NCBI GenBank assembly: GCA_021229015.1
Contig: CM037788.1
Coordinates: forward strand, 46,366,497-46,430,496
Length of the DNA stretch: 64,000 nucleotides
DNA from: Solen grandis
Lineage: Eukaryota > Mollusca > Bivalvia > Adapedonta > Solenidae
Direction: 5' to 3'
The translations under genes were made by a program, and so were the position numbers. Below, piece after piece: positions 34,480 to 45,005 of the stretch. Below the pieces are notes generated by a model. That model saw only the letters and a program-made list of their open reading frames with translations. It did no database searches and was not told where the DNA came from. Position 1 is the stretch's first letter. The number at the start of each line of letters is the position of its first letter.

Positions 34480-35695
34480 CCTATGACGTCATATGACGTC
34501 ACATTTGAAATAGTACAAAGTTTGTACGCGGTCTACAGCCATTGATTGTGAACGATTTTCTTCAAATTTTCCAGATTGTGTATATTAAGTTCTAGTTGTG
34601 CATCCGGGTCGTTTTCAAATTCGAAAAGTCCTTGTTCTATAGCGAATCCAAGATTCGAACCAAGGTCGTAAATTTTTAAATGCTTAAAAATCTGTCCTAT
34701 TTAAGATAGAAAGTTGATATTTAGTCAGTATATATGTCTCTAGAAGTTTTAAACATTTTGTGAAAATAAATGTCATATGACGTCACGTGACGTCATTATA
34801 TGATAATGTATTTCTAATATTACCAAGAATATTTCTATATGTTGAATTGTCGAAGGGCAATGAAAATTTAATGACAAATGCTTCAAACGCTGAAATTTGA
34901 TTTCTATGATTTCATATGCCTATGACGTCATATGACGTCACACTTTAAATATGCAACAAAAGTTTGTACGCGGTCTACAGCTATGTTTATGAACCGATTT
35001 TCATCAAATTTTCACAGAATGTGTATTTAAGTTCTAGTTGTGCATCCCGGTGTCCCTTTTTCAAAATTCGAAAGTCCAAGGTTCTATAGCGATTCCAAGA
35101 TATATTAACAAGAGTAATTTTTAAATGCTTATAAAATCGGTCCTATTTGAGATAGAAAAGTGATATTTGGTCAGTATATAGGTCTCTAAGTGTCTTAAAC
35201 ATTTTGTGAAAATAAACGTCATATGACGTCACGTGACGTCATTATATGATAATGTATTTCTAATATTAACAAGAGTATTTCTATATGTTGAAATTGTCGA
35301 AGGGCTATAAAAATTTAAGGACAAATGAATCAGACGCTGGTATTTCGATTTCAATGATTTTCAGAAGCCTTTGACGTCATATAACGTCACATTTGAAATT
35401 GACTACGAAAGTTTGTACACGGTCCAGAGCCATTATTAATGGGCCGATTTTCATCAAATTTTCACAGAATGTGTATATTACGTTCTTATTGTGTATACCG
35501 GTGTCCGTTTTTCAAAATTCGAAAAGTCCAAGCATCTATGGCGGATCCAAGATTCTGACCAAGGACGTCAATTTTTCAATGCTTATAAAAACTGTCCTAT
35601 TTGAGATAGAAAGTTGAAATTTTGTCAGTTAGTAGGTCTCTGGGTGTCTTAACAATTATGTGAAAATAAACGTCATATGACGTCACGTGACGTCA
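34480..35695 (+). repeat. X-monomer array with many single-base deletions
   Basis: Units start at about 34480, 34919 and 35368, so the first is 439 bp and the second 449 bp, not 454. The first unit in particular lacks single bases at many places compared with 21885-22338. Confidence 0.8.
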
Positions 35696-36343
35696 TTTTA
35701 TTATTATTATTATTCTTTTCTTCTTCCTAACTAAACGCTTATTTTAATATGTTGCAATAGTCCTAGGACGAGGAAATATTTATGGGTTATTAGTCGCGTG
35801 AGGAAATTTTGATTTCAATGATAGTCAGCACCCTATTACGTCACATGACGTCACAGCTAAAAATAGTGAAAAATGGTGTTCGCGCTCTACAGCCGCCATT
35901 TATGATCAGATTTTCTTCAAATTTTTACAGATGATACATCTTGAAACTAAGGTGTGAATATTTTGTCAACTAACCTTAATTCCGAAAAACCGAAGTATTG
36001 TGGCTGAAGTAAGATTCGAATATAGGACCAAAAATTTCATTTTAAGGTTAAAGAACTTCGGGATGAGATAGAAAGTTGAAACTGACACAGTTTGCAGTAC
36101 TGCATAATTTCTTAATATATTTTATGTCGAGACGTCATATGACGTCATAAGCATACTACTACTACTACTACTACTTATTTCTTTTTTCTTCGCTTATTTT
36201 TCGCGGAATATAATGTCATTTGTTCAGCATGAACATGAAATACTACCAGAGGTGAGTCATTACATGAAACTTCTATCTCCTGCTTTTTGCATTAACACAG
36301 GTTGCAGAAAGTCCTATCATTCGTTCAGACGAATGACATCTAG

Positions 36344-36794
36344 TTATTCTTTTTTTCTTCCTCTTATATTTGTGTTAATTTCGAGGTGTTGCCATTGACT
36401 CAGAACAATGAAAATTTTATGGCATATATTTCAAACCATGAGCTTTCGGATGCAATGAATTTTATATTCATACGACGTCATATGACGTCAGATTTGACGT
36501 CAGGTGAAAAAGTTTGTACGCGGTCTACAGCCATTATTTCTGGACCGATTTTCATCAAAATTTCACAGAATGTGTATGTTAGGCTCTAGTTGTGCATCCC
36601 GTGTCCGTTTTTCAAAATTCGAAAAGTCCATGGTTCTATAGCGAATCTAAGATTCGAACCAAGGTCGTAAATTTTAAAATGCTTATAAAATCTGTCCTAT
36701 TTAAGATAGAAATTATATTTATTCAGTATGGTTTTTTTTTAAAAAAAATATGACGTCACGTGACGTCATTATATGATAATGTATTTCCAATATT
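36344..36794 (+). repeat. Start of composite repeat element 5, cut by gap
   Basis: The header variant (CCTCTTATATTTGTGTTAAT) and one X-like monomer are present up to the N run. The last 70 bases before the gap are degraded (poly-T/poly-A junction near 36732-36748). Confidence 0.7.
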
Positions 36795-36894
36795 NNNNNN
36801 NNNNNNNNNNNNNNNNNNNNNNNNNNNNNNNNNNNNNNNNNNNNNNNNNNNNNNNNNNNNNNNNNNNNNNNNNNNNNNNNNNNNNNNNNNNNNN
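36795..36894. other. Assembly gap, 100 N
   Basis: Exactly 100 N, the usual placeholder for a gap of unknown size. It ends the satellite-like region. Sequence character changes completely on the other side. Confidence 0.99.
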
Positions 36895-38660
36895 AAGGTT
36901 TAAGTTTTTCAACATACTTTCTTTTTTTAAATAAGGGAGATAAATTTGATCAAATTGGACCTAAGAGTTATGATCCTTGATTGAAATGTAGCCCTTGTGA
37001 TAGTGAACAAGTAATGATGAAAGAAGGTTCAATAGTTCAGAAGTTATGGCCAAGGTTAAAGTTTGTCACAACACACACACTGACAATAACAACTCTGACA
37101 CCCGAATGATGACAGTACTTCAACTTTCTTCTTTGAAAAAAAAATATCTCACTGTAAAAGCTCCATACAGGGAGCAAGGTTAAATACACTGTAACACAGA
37201 TAAACAACTCTTTTGTTGTTTATCTGTTTATTAGCTAAAAATTCTTTCAAAGTCACCCATCATAACTTCATTCTCATGACAGGACACAGAATTAACAAAT
37301 TGTACTTTTTTTAACCATTTCAATTATATGGCAAAAAGAAATGAATAGGACACTGATGCTCATTGTTTGGTTAAGACAGTAAAAAATGATGAAATACTGG
37401 AAACATAAAAGATGACAGTGCTGTGATTATGACCTCAACCAAGACCTGTGACCTAGAACTTTCTAATACCGACCTGGCTCTTGACACAATGTCTTGTCCT
37501 AGTGATCACTTGTGCAAATTTTGGCCATGCATTTTTAATTATATGATTAGCGTCCACATGTGCCTAGGTTTTGGTACTTGGTTGCAGAAAAAAAAGATCT
37601 GTGCACTCCATACAAATTGAGATGACGTAGTCTGCCAGTAGTGCAAAAATAAAATTATTCTTGATCAGAATGATCAACATCTGCAATCATTATTTTAAGT
37701 TTTCCAGTTTGTGACAGTATTCAAGTCATAAAGAGGAAAAGTAAATATAACAATGTGAAATCATTATCCAGTCACTTATATCTGTACTCCAGTTGTAAAT
37801 TTAATATTTGTTTATTCCCGTTTGTTTGTATTTTTGAATAGGAAGCTAGGTTTCATGAAATGGTGTTGATGAAATGAAACAGTATGGGTTTATTTTAAAA
37901 ACACAATATATAACAGAGTTACAGCTCATATATGATTTAATGATCAACAGACTTCTTTTTTCAATAAAGTGTTGAAAGACATTGACGTCATTAAGTGACT
38001 TCATTTTTCATCAAGAAAGGCTCTTATCCATGACTTTATGATGTGCAAAGTGTTGCAGTTGTTGTTCAATAACCTATCATATGAATATTGGATGGTCACA
38101 TAGCACAAATGCACACCACTGATTAGCTGCAACATTGGATATAGAATAAATAAGTTCATTGTTGTTTTTGCTATTTTACAAGTTTAGAAATTGTACTGTA
38201 CTGAGTACTAACGAACTAAATATCTACAATGAGCATTACCCTTGAATAATTAATCACTTAGCTTGATGAAAAACTTTAGAAATATTCATAACAACTGTCT
38301 ACAGATAACATATAAACACATTTAACTATGATGAACTAACAAAATTTTCCCTGATAAAAATGATGAATTTTCTCACTTGCAGTTTTTTAATTTCATCATA
38401 ATAATGTCAATAATCAAATATTCAGGGTGTAAAATTCCACTTGCTCGCCTGTCCTGGCCAATAAAAATTAGTGTGAGTAAACTTAGATATGAACAAGTCT
38501 GTAATTTTCTTGATTTTACCTAAAATTCTGTCATTAACCCACTGTCTTGAGACTGTTTGTTATACCTAATTACCTGTATTAATTTTACCTCAAATTTTGG
38601 ATGGGCTAGACAGGGCAAGTAATAATTTAAGGAGTTATACACCCTTGATATTCATAATAT
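36895..38660. other. Intergenic, pearl-like debris, no gene
   Basis: Motifs such as CAGAAGTTATGGCCAAGGTT, TGACACCCGAATGATGAC and CTCCATACAGGGAGCAAGGT resemble cores and ends of pearl-type repeats. No exon can be supported. The right part is the 3' flank of the minus-strand MTERF4 gene. Confidence 0.5.
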
Positions 38661-38664
38661 TATT

Positions 38665-39779
38665 TCACTCTGCATTGTCATATTCCTCTAAATCTTTCAT
38701 ATGTGTTTGTTCCTTCAGCAACAGCTGTTTGAATGTATTATATTCATCAAGAGACATGTTTCCAAAAGTCTTAGCAAAATGTTCATCACTGTGATCTATC
38801 AAGGTGTCTAGTTTGGGATTCGTGTCAATCTGACCATCTCGACGTTTAATTTTCTTGAAAAACCCAGCTCTCACTGCAAACATGTGTCTCACATGAACAT
38901 GCTCAATGGATATGAGAACAAGTTGGTATGCATCATCTGTGGCTGAGTTATGCCCATTTCATGAAACACATAGTTAAATCTCTCCAAGATTTCATCCATG
39001 TCACAGAACAGCAAATTTGGGCATCTGGATAGCAACAGGAAGGTATCTGAAGATTTGAAAAGTTCTTTCAGCTCTGCAATTCTGTTATCCACCATGTTTA
39101 AATCTTTGCTAAGGATTTCTGGATACGCAGGGATGATATTTTTAATATGATTCATAGCAAAGCCCAGTTTATTTAGTTTTTCAACTTTTTCATGTATTTT
39201 CTCCTTAGATAATGATAACAAATTAGGAACTCCTCCAACAATCACTGGAATGTCTTCTGCTCTCATTCCAAGCTCTTGAAGAACTTCTACCATATCAGTT
39301 AAGTGATCAGTATTTAAAAATACACTTGGATGATCCAAAAGATCCAGAAAGTGGCTGCGACGGAAACCAACTGCGATTAATTTTTCAAAACAATTTTCTA
39401 AAGTCACAGAAGGAACAGATAAAATCATAACATCATGTTTACTTCCCTTCTTCCTTACAAGAGTAACTATTTCATGTACATCTGGAGTAGGTTCTTGTTC
39501 ATCAACAGCTTTGCTATTGACAGAAACTTTAGCGTTTTTAATTCTACGCTTTTCTCTTGTCATGTTTTTACTACTGTGGGAACTTGTGGACACAGCTCGA
39601 GACTTTTGCTGATAGAAATATTTTTTTGAAAATGCAGGTTTGGCTGAAATTCTTTTGATGGGTATAGATGGACTCCCATGAAGACTGCTACTGGAAATCT
39701 GTTTGCAGCTGAAGTTCGTGGTTTTGAGGTGTATTTTCGGTAATCTTTCAGCAGATTGGATGAATATCATTCGCATCAT
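38665..39779 (-). CDS. MTERF4: Mitochondrial transcription termination factor 4 (mTERF family), one frameshift
   Basis: This nuclear gene encodes a mitochondrial mTERF-fold protein. In vertebrates MTERF4 pairs with the rRNA methyltransferase NSUN4 and is needed for assembly of the mitoribosomal large subunit. The first frame (ATG 39779, stop 38889) has a basic, serine-rich N-terminus suited to mitochondrial import. It continues with about four mTERF repeats, each with a characteristic proline block: HPSVFL, VPNLLSL, YPEILSK, CPNLLFC. The second frame (to the stop at 38665) carries the family's C-terminus, RHMF...NPKLDTLI...FAKTF...SLDEYNTFKQLLLKE, close to the human C-terminal region as I recall it. 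The two frames join with a 1-nt shift at about 38900-38925, giving about 371 codons; human MTERF4 is 381. An acceptor (TTTCAG) at 39801 shows a 5'-UTR exon upstream. The shift may be an assembly error or a real lesion. Confidence 0.8.
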
Positions 39780-39882
39780 CTTGCTACTTTCCAAATTGGT
39801 CTGAAATTAGAAAGAGAAATAATCCAAGAAATCTGCAAGTACTCAATTATAACAGGTCCTGTAAGTGTGTATTATATGCACC

Positions 39883-40065
39883 TATCAATGTTTTGCCCCA
39901 TGCCCCAGGGTGGCGGGCATACACAGGGCTTTTGGCAGAAGACTGTTCCAGACAGGCGAGAATTTGATAGAATGGCCCCAAGTTTCTGGAAACAGACTTT
40001 GGCTAGCATATAATAAGGGGATTTTTTGACAAACTGCCAGTGTCCCCTTGGGCAAAACATTGATA
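39883..40065. mobile_element. 183-bp MITE with TA target sites
   Basis: The termini TATCAATGTTTTGCCC and GGGCAAAACATTGATA are inverted repeats, and TA lies at both outer edges as in Tc1/mariner insertions. It sits about 80 bp upstream of the MTERF4 coding exon, in the intron or promoter region. There is no coding capacity. Confidence 0.75.
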
Positions 40066-40179
40066 AGTGAATTAAGGTTGTTACATTGTATAGTATGGTT
40101 CAGATAAAGGTCCAACCAATCCAGGAACAACCCTTTTGGGCTGGGTGCCAGCCTCAAAGGAAATAGACGTCTAATGGCC

Positions 40180-40525
40180 TTTAAGTAAGCCTTGTCAGTG
40201 AGAGATTTGTGTAAGCAGTTCGGAAGCTCAGTCAGAAGAGCCCTCGCAAGGGGTCCTGTGTTCAAGTCCTGGTTACATTTTGCGCCCAACTTGGAGCCGT
40301 TACAGTATAGTTCTTTAGTATATAATGGCATTGGTTTGTCAGGTACATAGCAAATTGTTCTCTGTACTGTAATCTAAGTTGGTAGGGGAATATGAGATGG
40401 CCTAAAAGTTACACTTAACATTGAGGAATTAAGGGGACCAGTAGCTCAGTCATGCATTGAGCACTAACCCTGTAAGGGAGGGTTCCCTGTTTTGAGACCA
40501 GGCCAAGCTGCACATTTTTCTCTCA
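40180..40525 (+). repeat. Two decayed tRNA-like SINE heads
   Basis: GGAAGCTCAGTCAGAAGAGC with TGTTCAAGTCCT (about 40220-40270) and CAGTAGCTCAGTCATGCATT with a degenerate B box (about 40440-40500) look like tRNA A and B boxes. Neither closes into a tRNA cloverleaf, so they are best read as old SINE heads. Confidence 0.4.
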
Positions 40526-40928
40526 TGGTTACATGTACTGGTTATATATATACCACAAATCATAAGCTTCATATGTCCTATGAATTATGACACAGATAAA
40601 AAATAGTCATAGAGTTATATATATTTATTTATAAGCTTTGATTGTTTAAATAAATACAGACGAAAACGAAGGTTTGGACGGGTGTATTGTTTTATAACAA
40701 TATTTGTGGTATTATGTGTATATAGGTATTATGTATATTCACCATACCATTTTTAAAAACACTAGTGTAATTTGGGTTGGACGCTCTAACTATTCATTAT
40801 CATCATCATCATCATCTTAAGTGATCGCCTCACTCTAAGAAGAGTATATTTGTGATTTGGCTAAGACAATACATGCGTAGCTGAAAGGGGATACGTTAAT
40901 CTAAAACAAGGGTCAGGACTGCCACAAA

Positions 40929-41614
40929 ATACGCCCATCACAGTATGGGGACTCTCAGAAATAGCTCAGAGAAACAAGCTATTGTCTCCTAAATCCCATT
41001 AGTTAATGAATGTTACTTATTAAACAATCATGTTGAAACATTTCCATTAATTTGAAGGAAAATGTCTCTTTTGACTTATTCAAGTGTTCAAGGGCCATAA
41101 CTTCTAAGTCATTCAAGCGATAATGCTGAATATCGAACTCATCCACGATTTTATGGCCATGCACATGTGTGGAAAGTTTGAAAAGGATTGGTCCAACGGT
41201 ATTGAAGTTAGAGCCCAGACAATCACAATTTCAAGTATTTTGTGTACGTCAAGGGCCATAACTTCTAAGCCTTTCACGCAATAATGCTGGATATTGAACT
41301 CATCCGCGATATTATGGCCATGCACATGTGTGAAAAGTTTAAAAAGGATTGGACTAACGGTATTGAAGTTAGAGCCCGGACAATCACAATTTCAAGTATT
41401 TTGTGTATGTCAAGGGCCATAACTTCTAAGTCATTCACGCGATAATGCTGGATATCGAACTCATCCGTGATATTATTGCCATGCACATGTGTGGAAAGTT
41501 TGAAAAGGATTGGGCAAATAGTATTGAAGTTAGAGCCCGGACAACAAATGTTCCACGCCCACCCGCCCGCCGTGAGTGTTCACATAATACGCCCCATCTT
41601 AAGATGGGCGTATA
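40929..41614 (+). mobile_element. Pearl-like element with three 161-bp core repeats and terminal hairpin
   Basis: Core units start with AAGGGCCATAACTTCTAAG at about 41089, 41250 and 41411. The right end is a hairpin, ATACGCCCCATCTT-AAGATGGGCGTAT (41587-41613). The left end AATACGCCCATC (40929) matches the hairpin sequence. Frames open through the units only because the copies are near-identical. It lies in the MTERF4-MRPL37 spacer. Confidence 0.65.
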
Positions 41615-41639
41615 AAAATCATATACACGTATATATTTG

Positions 41640-42125
41640 TACAAAAAGTTAAAAGTTTTAAAAAGTTAAAAAACAGGGTTTTGTCTAGAATGAATGGATG
41701 TCAGCCAGAACAGCCTTAAAACCCTCAATTGTAGGTTGGCTGATGGCATCTTGCGGCAAGCAGTTCCACAGAACAATGCTAGATAGAAAGAAGTTGTATT
41801 GGTAGATGGATTTACTGCATGGTATTTGAATAAATTGTTGATTATGGGGTCTAGTAGATTTGGAATGTAGAAGTGGGGGGTCTGGGATAATATCAATAAG
41901 GTTGTGGTTTATTCGATAAAGCATGGTGGCCCTAGCTATGTCACATCTGTGTTGTAGAGTGTCCCATTTTAGTTCATGAAGCATGGCTGTGACTGAACTT
42001 GTACGTCTGTAGTCATTCCTCACAAACTTAGCTGCTCTACGTTGGATCATTTCCAATTGATTTATATGAGTGATAGAAAATGGGGACCACACAGTAGAAG
42101 CATATTCCACAATAGGACGGACATT
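41640..42125 (-). pseudogene. 5'-truncated LINE, reverse-transcriptase C-terminus
   Basis: The open frame (about 140 codons, stop at 41685) reads RPIVEYASTVWSP, then QLEMIQRRAAKFV, YRRTSSVTAMLHEL, ARATMLYRI and VLWNCLP. This is the classic thumb/C-terminal region of CR1/Jockey-type LINE polymerases. Homology starts abruptly at about 42125, the mark of 5' truncation at insertion. A 3' UTR of about 45 bp ending in poly-T (poly-A on the minus strand) follows. It is a different family from the larger LINE next to it. Confidence 0.85.
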
Positions 42126-42384
42126 ATATCTAAGGTTTTATAGGCTGTTGCCTTTGCACTGGGAGAACTAGATTTTCAACCATTAGACTAGTTGATGTAA
42201 AACGAATCTCTGATGAAATACCACATATACAACCAAAAACAAAGTAACTGTGACTAACCATACTATGCTTTACAATTCTAATAAGCCCGTTTTGGCGTTA
42301 CAGTTGGGACACGTTATTTGGGTTCGATGCAACTTGGGGCGTAAGCTGGCAACATGGGACGTAAAATTTGTTTAACGTATTCTG

Positions 42385-45005
42385 AATCTGAATCTGAAGC
42401 AAATACGTTGTAGATCCCAATACTGGGTTTTACACAACGGAAGAAGAGCTCCGCACTATTGGCGGTGGCTCTTTAAGGCATTTTTGAATGCCTCAAGAGA
42501 GCCAGCATGCACTATATTATCAGGGAGATGATTCCAGTGAATCACAGTGTCCACAAAGAATGAATTTTCATATTGTTTAGAGTTTGATGATGGTATTTCC
42601 AGACCCTTTGAATTTTTGCAAATGCGTTTTTCTAATATATTTGATGTTTCGCAGCCATTAAATTTTTTTGTTTTTATTGTCCTTTTAGGTCTGGTGAATT
42701 TCACAAAATCTGATGTTGGCAGTGCTGGAACTAACCCCTCAACCACCTTGTACATTAATATTAATCTGAGGCTTAGGCGTCTGTCTTGTAAAGTTTCTAG
42801 TTCAAGTTCTTGTTTCATTTTTGATATTGTCCCTGGTGTTCTGCTTGTATAATCTCTTTTTATGAATCTTACTGCCCTGTTTTGGATTCTTTCTAGTTTG
42901 TCTATGTTGTCTTTCTGATAGGGGTTCCAGATGGTAGCCCCATATTCCATTATTGATCTTACTAGTGTAATGTAGGCTGTTTTTCTACAGGTCTGTGGTA
43001 CATTTCTGAGATTCCTTCTTAAAAAGCCTAAAGTTGAATTTGCTTTTTTGCATACCTTGTTGATATGTATATTCCATTTTAAGTCATTTGAGATTTGTAG
43101 TCCAAGATAGGGATTATTTTGTACTTCCTGCATTATGTGGTTATTCAGTTGATAAAATCTATTGGTTTTTTTGTTGATTGACATGATATAGCATTTTTTC
43201 GCGTTGAATTTCATGCCCCAGTTTGTTGCCCATGTTTCTAGGCTATTTAGGTCCTGTTGTAATTGGATGTGATCTTGTTCTGATTTTATCATTCTATATA
43301 GTAGGCAGTCATCTGCAAATAGTCTGACGGAGGATTTTACACATTCTGGCAGGTCATTTATGTGGCACAAGAATAGGATTGGCCCTAGTACTGTGCCTTG
43401 GGGTACTCCTGAGTCTACTGTTGTTTCGCTTGATTTTTCGCCTTCTACTATTGTTTTCATTGTTCTATTTGTTAGGAAATTTGTTAACCAAGTGTGAAGA
43501 CTTCCCTTAATTCCATAGCTGTCAAGTTTGTGTAGGAGTTTGTCATGTGGTACTGTATCAAAGGCTTTTGAAAAGTCTAATATGGCAATATCTATTTGTT
43601 GACCTTTGTCGTGATCTAGTAGGAAGTCATTTAAAGTTGTGATCAGTTGTGTTTCGCAGGAGTACCCAGACCTAAATCCATGATTTAAGTTTGTCAGTAT
43701 TTTGTTTTCTTCCAGGTGGTTAAGTATGTGTCTACAAATTATATGTTCAAGAGTTTTGCATATGACTGAGGTTAGTGAGACAGGTCTGTAGTTTTCTGGC
43801 AGGTGTTTGTTGACTTTTTTGAAGATGCTTGAGATGTTTGCATCTCTCCAGTCTTTTGGTAATTCTCCTGTGTCTATTGAGCACTGTAGGATTATTTTCA
43901 GGATTGGGGCTAGTTCTTTTGAGCATTCTTTTAGTATTCTATTAGGAATGTTATCTGGGCCAGAAGCCTTTGATGGATTTATTTTTGATAGTAGCTTCTC
44001 AAGTCCTTTCTGTTCAATTTTTATTGGTTTGATGTTTTTCTTCACTTCATGTTTTGTGAAGACAGATTTAAATTGTTTGAGTAGTTCTTCAGCTTTTTCT
44101 TTGCTATCTGTTATTAGGCTGTTTCCTCTTTTGAGTGGGGCTATTCCGGTTGATTCTTGTCTTTTAGATTTGACATACTTCCAGAAAGGTTTTGTGTTTT
44201 TGTCTTTTAGTCCTTCTAAGATGTTTGTATTTATATAGTTCCATTCAGATCTTCTTAGTTCTCTCTTACATTCTTTTTGGAATTTTCTGTAGCTGGTCCA
44301 GTTATTTGTTTTCTTTGCTTGGTTGTAAAGTCTTTGTTTCTTTTTGATAATTTTCTTTTCTTTTCTCCTGATCCAGGGGATGTTGTTTCCAGATCTTATT
44401 TCTTTTTGTGGTATGTTTTTGTCCATGGTTACTTGCAAGGAGTCTTTAAAAGTGTTCCATAGTTTTTGAACATTTTTGTCTTCATTTTTTTGATTTTCTA
44501 TTTTCTCATTCAGTTTTATAAGATCCTTTTTTATTTCATTCCAGTCTGCTTTTTTGTATAGATAACATTTTCTAGGTTTTGTCTTTTGGTGATGCACCTT
44601 TGTTTCAAAATCTGATATTATTATGTCGTGGTCTGAGATTCCTGGTACGTTTACTGAGGATTTTGTCATATTTGGGTTTGAGACGAAAACCAGGTCCAAT
44701 AAGTTGTTTTCTCTTGTAGGTTTATTGTGGATTTGGGTTAAATTGTTAGAATTCATCAAGTCTACTAGCCCTTGTTGTATTTCTCTTTCTGGTCCAGTTG
44801 CTGTTGAGTTCTCCCACTGTATGTTGCGACAATTAAAATCCCCTGTTAGTATGATGTTTGAGTTCTTATTGGTATCTGCTATTTCCAAGGATTTTTTTAA
44901 TTCTTCCAAGTGTTTTTGTTCTCGATGTGGCATGTAGAATGATCCCACTAGGAGGTCTTTGTTGTTTTTTGTTTTTATTTTAACGTATTGACGTTTACTG
45001 AGCAA
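42385..45005 (-). mobile_element. CR1/Jockey-type LINE, 5'-truncated, polymerase ORF intact
   Basis: One uninterrupted frame of 849 codons (45005-42456) encodes the C-terminal half of the AP endonuclease (GDFNC at residues 55-59, SDHD at 124-127). It then encodes a reverse transcriptase with YRPVSL (about 406), DFSKAFDTV (477-485), SGVPQG (532-537) and the catalytic FADD box (563-566), followed by the long C-terminal domain. The element copies itself by target-primed reverse transcription. The first part of the endonuclease is missing at the 5' end, so the copy was truncated on insertion and cannot move by itself. The 3' UTR ends in a short ATTCAG repeat near 42385, a CR1-like tail. Absence of stops implies a recent insertion. 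Clade assignment within CR1/L2/Jockey is uncertain. Confidence 0.9.

Larger units (their letters stand above)
32741..36343 (+). mobile_element. Composite repeat element 4 ending in hairpin-CTAG
   Basis: The layout is header (32741-32868), four Y monomers, header (34340-34479), three X monomers, header (35700-35830), one Y monomer, then the tail module (36170-36343) with CTAG at 36340-36343. It carries the same kinds of module as element 1 but in Y-X-Y order, so modules are exchanged between elements. Confidence 0.55.

Noticed and set aside
39885..40331. 148-codon minus-strand frame upstream of MTERF4
   Set aside because: It crosses the 183-bp MITE and a decayed SINE head. It has no recognisable domain and no splice link to MTERF4.
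41113..41644. Three similar 70-codon minus-strand frames 161 bp apart
   Set aside because: They simply reflect the 161-bp core repeat of a pearl-like element. There is no sign of selection on protein.
42547..44937. Plus-strand open frames of 100-143 codons opposite the LINE
   Set aside because: They are antisense shadows of the long minus-strand reverse-transcriptase frame.
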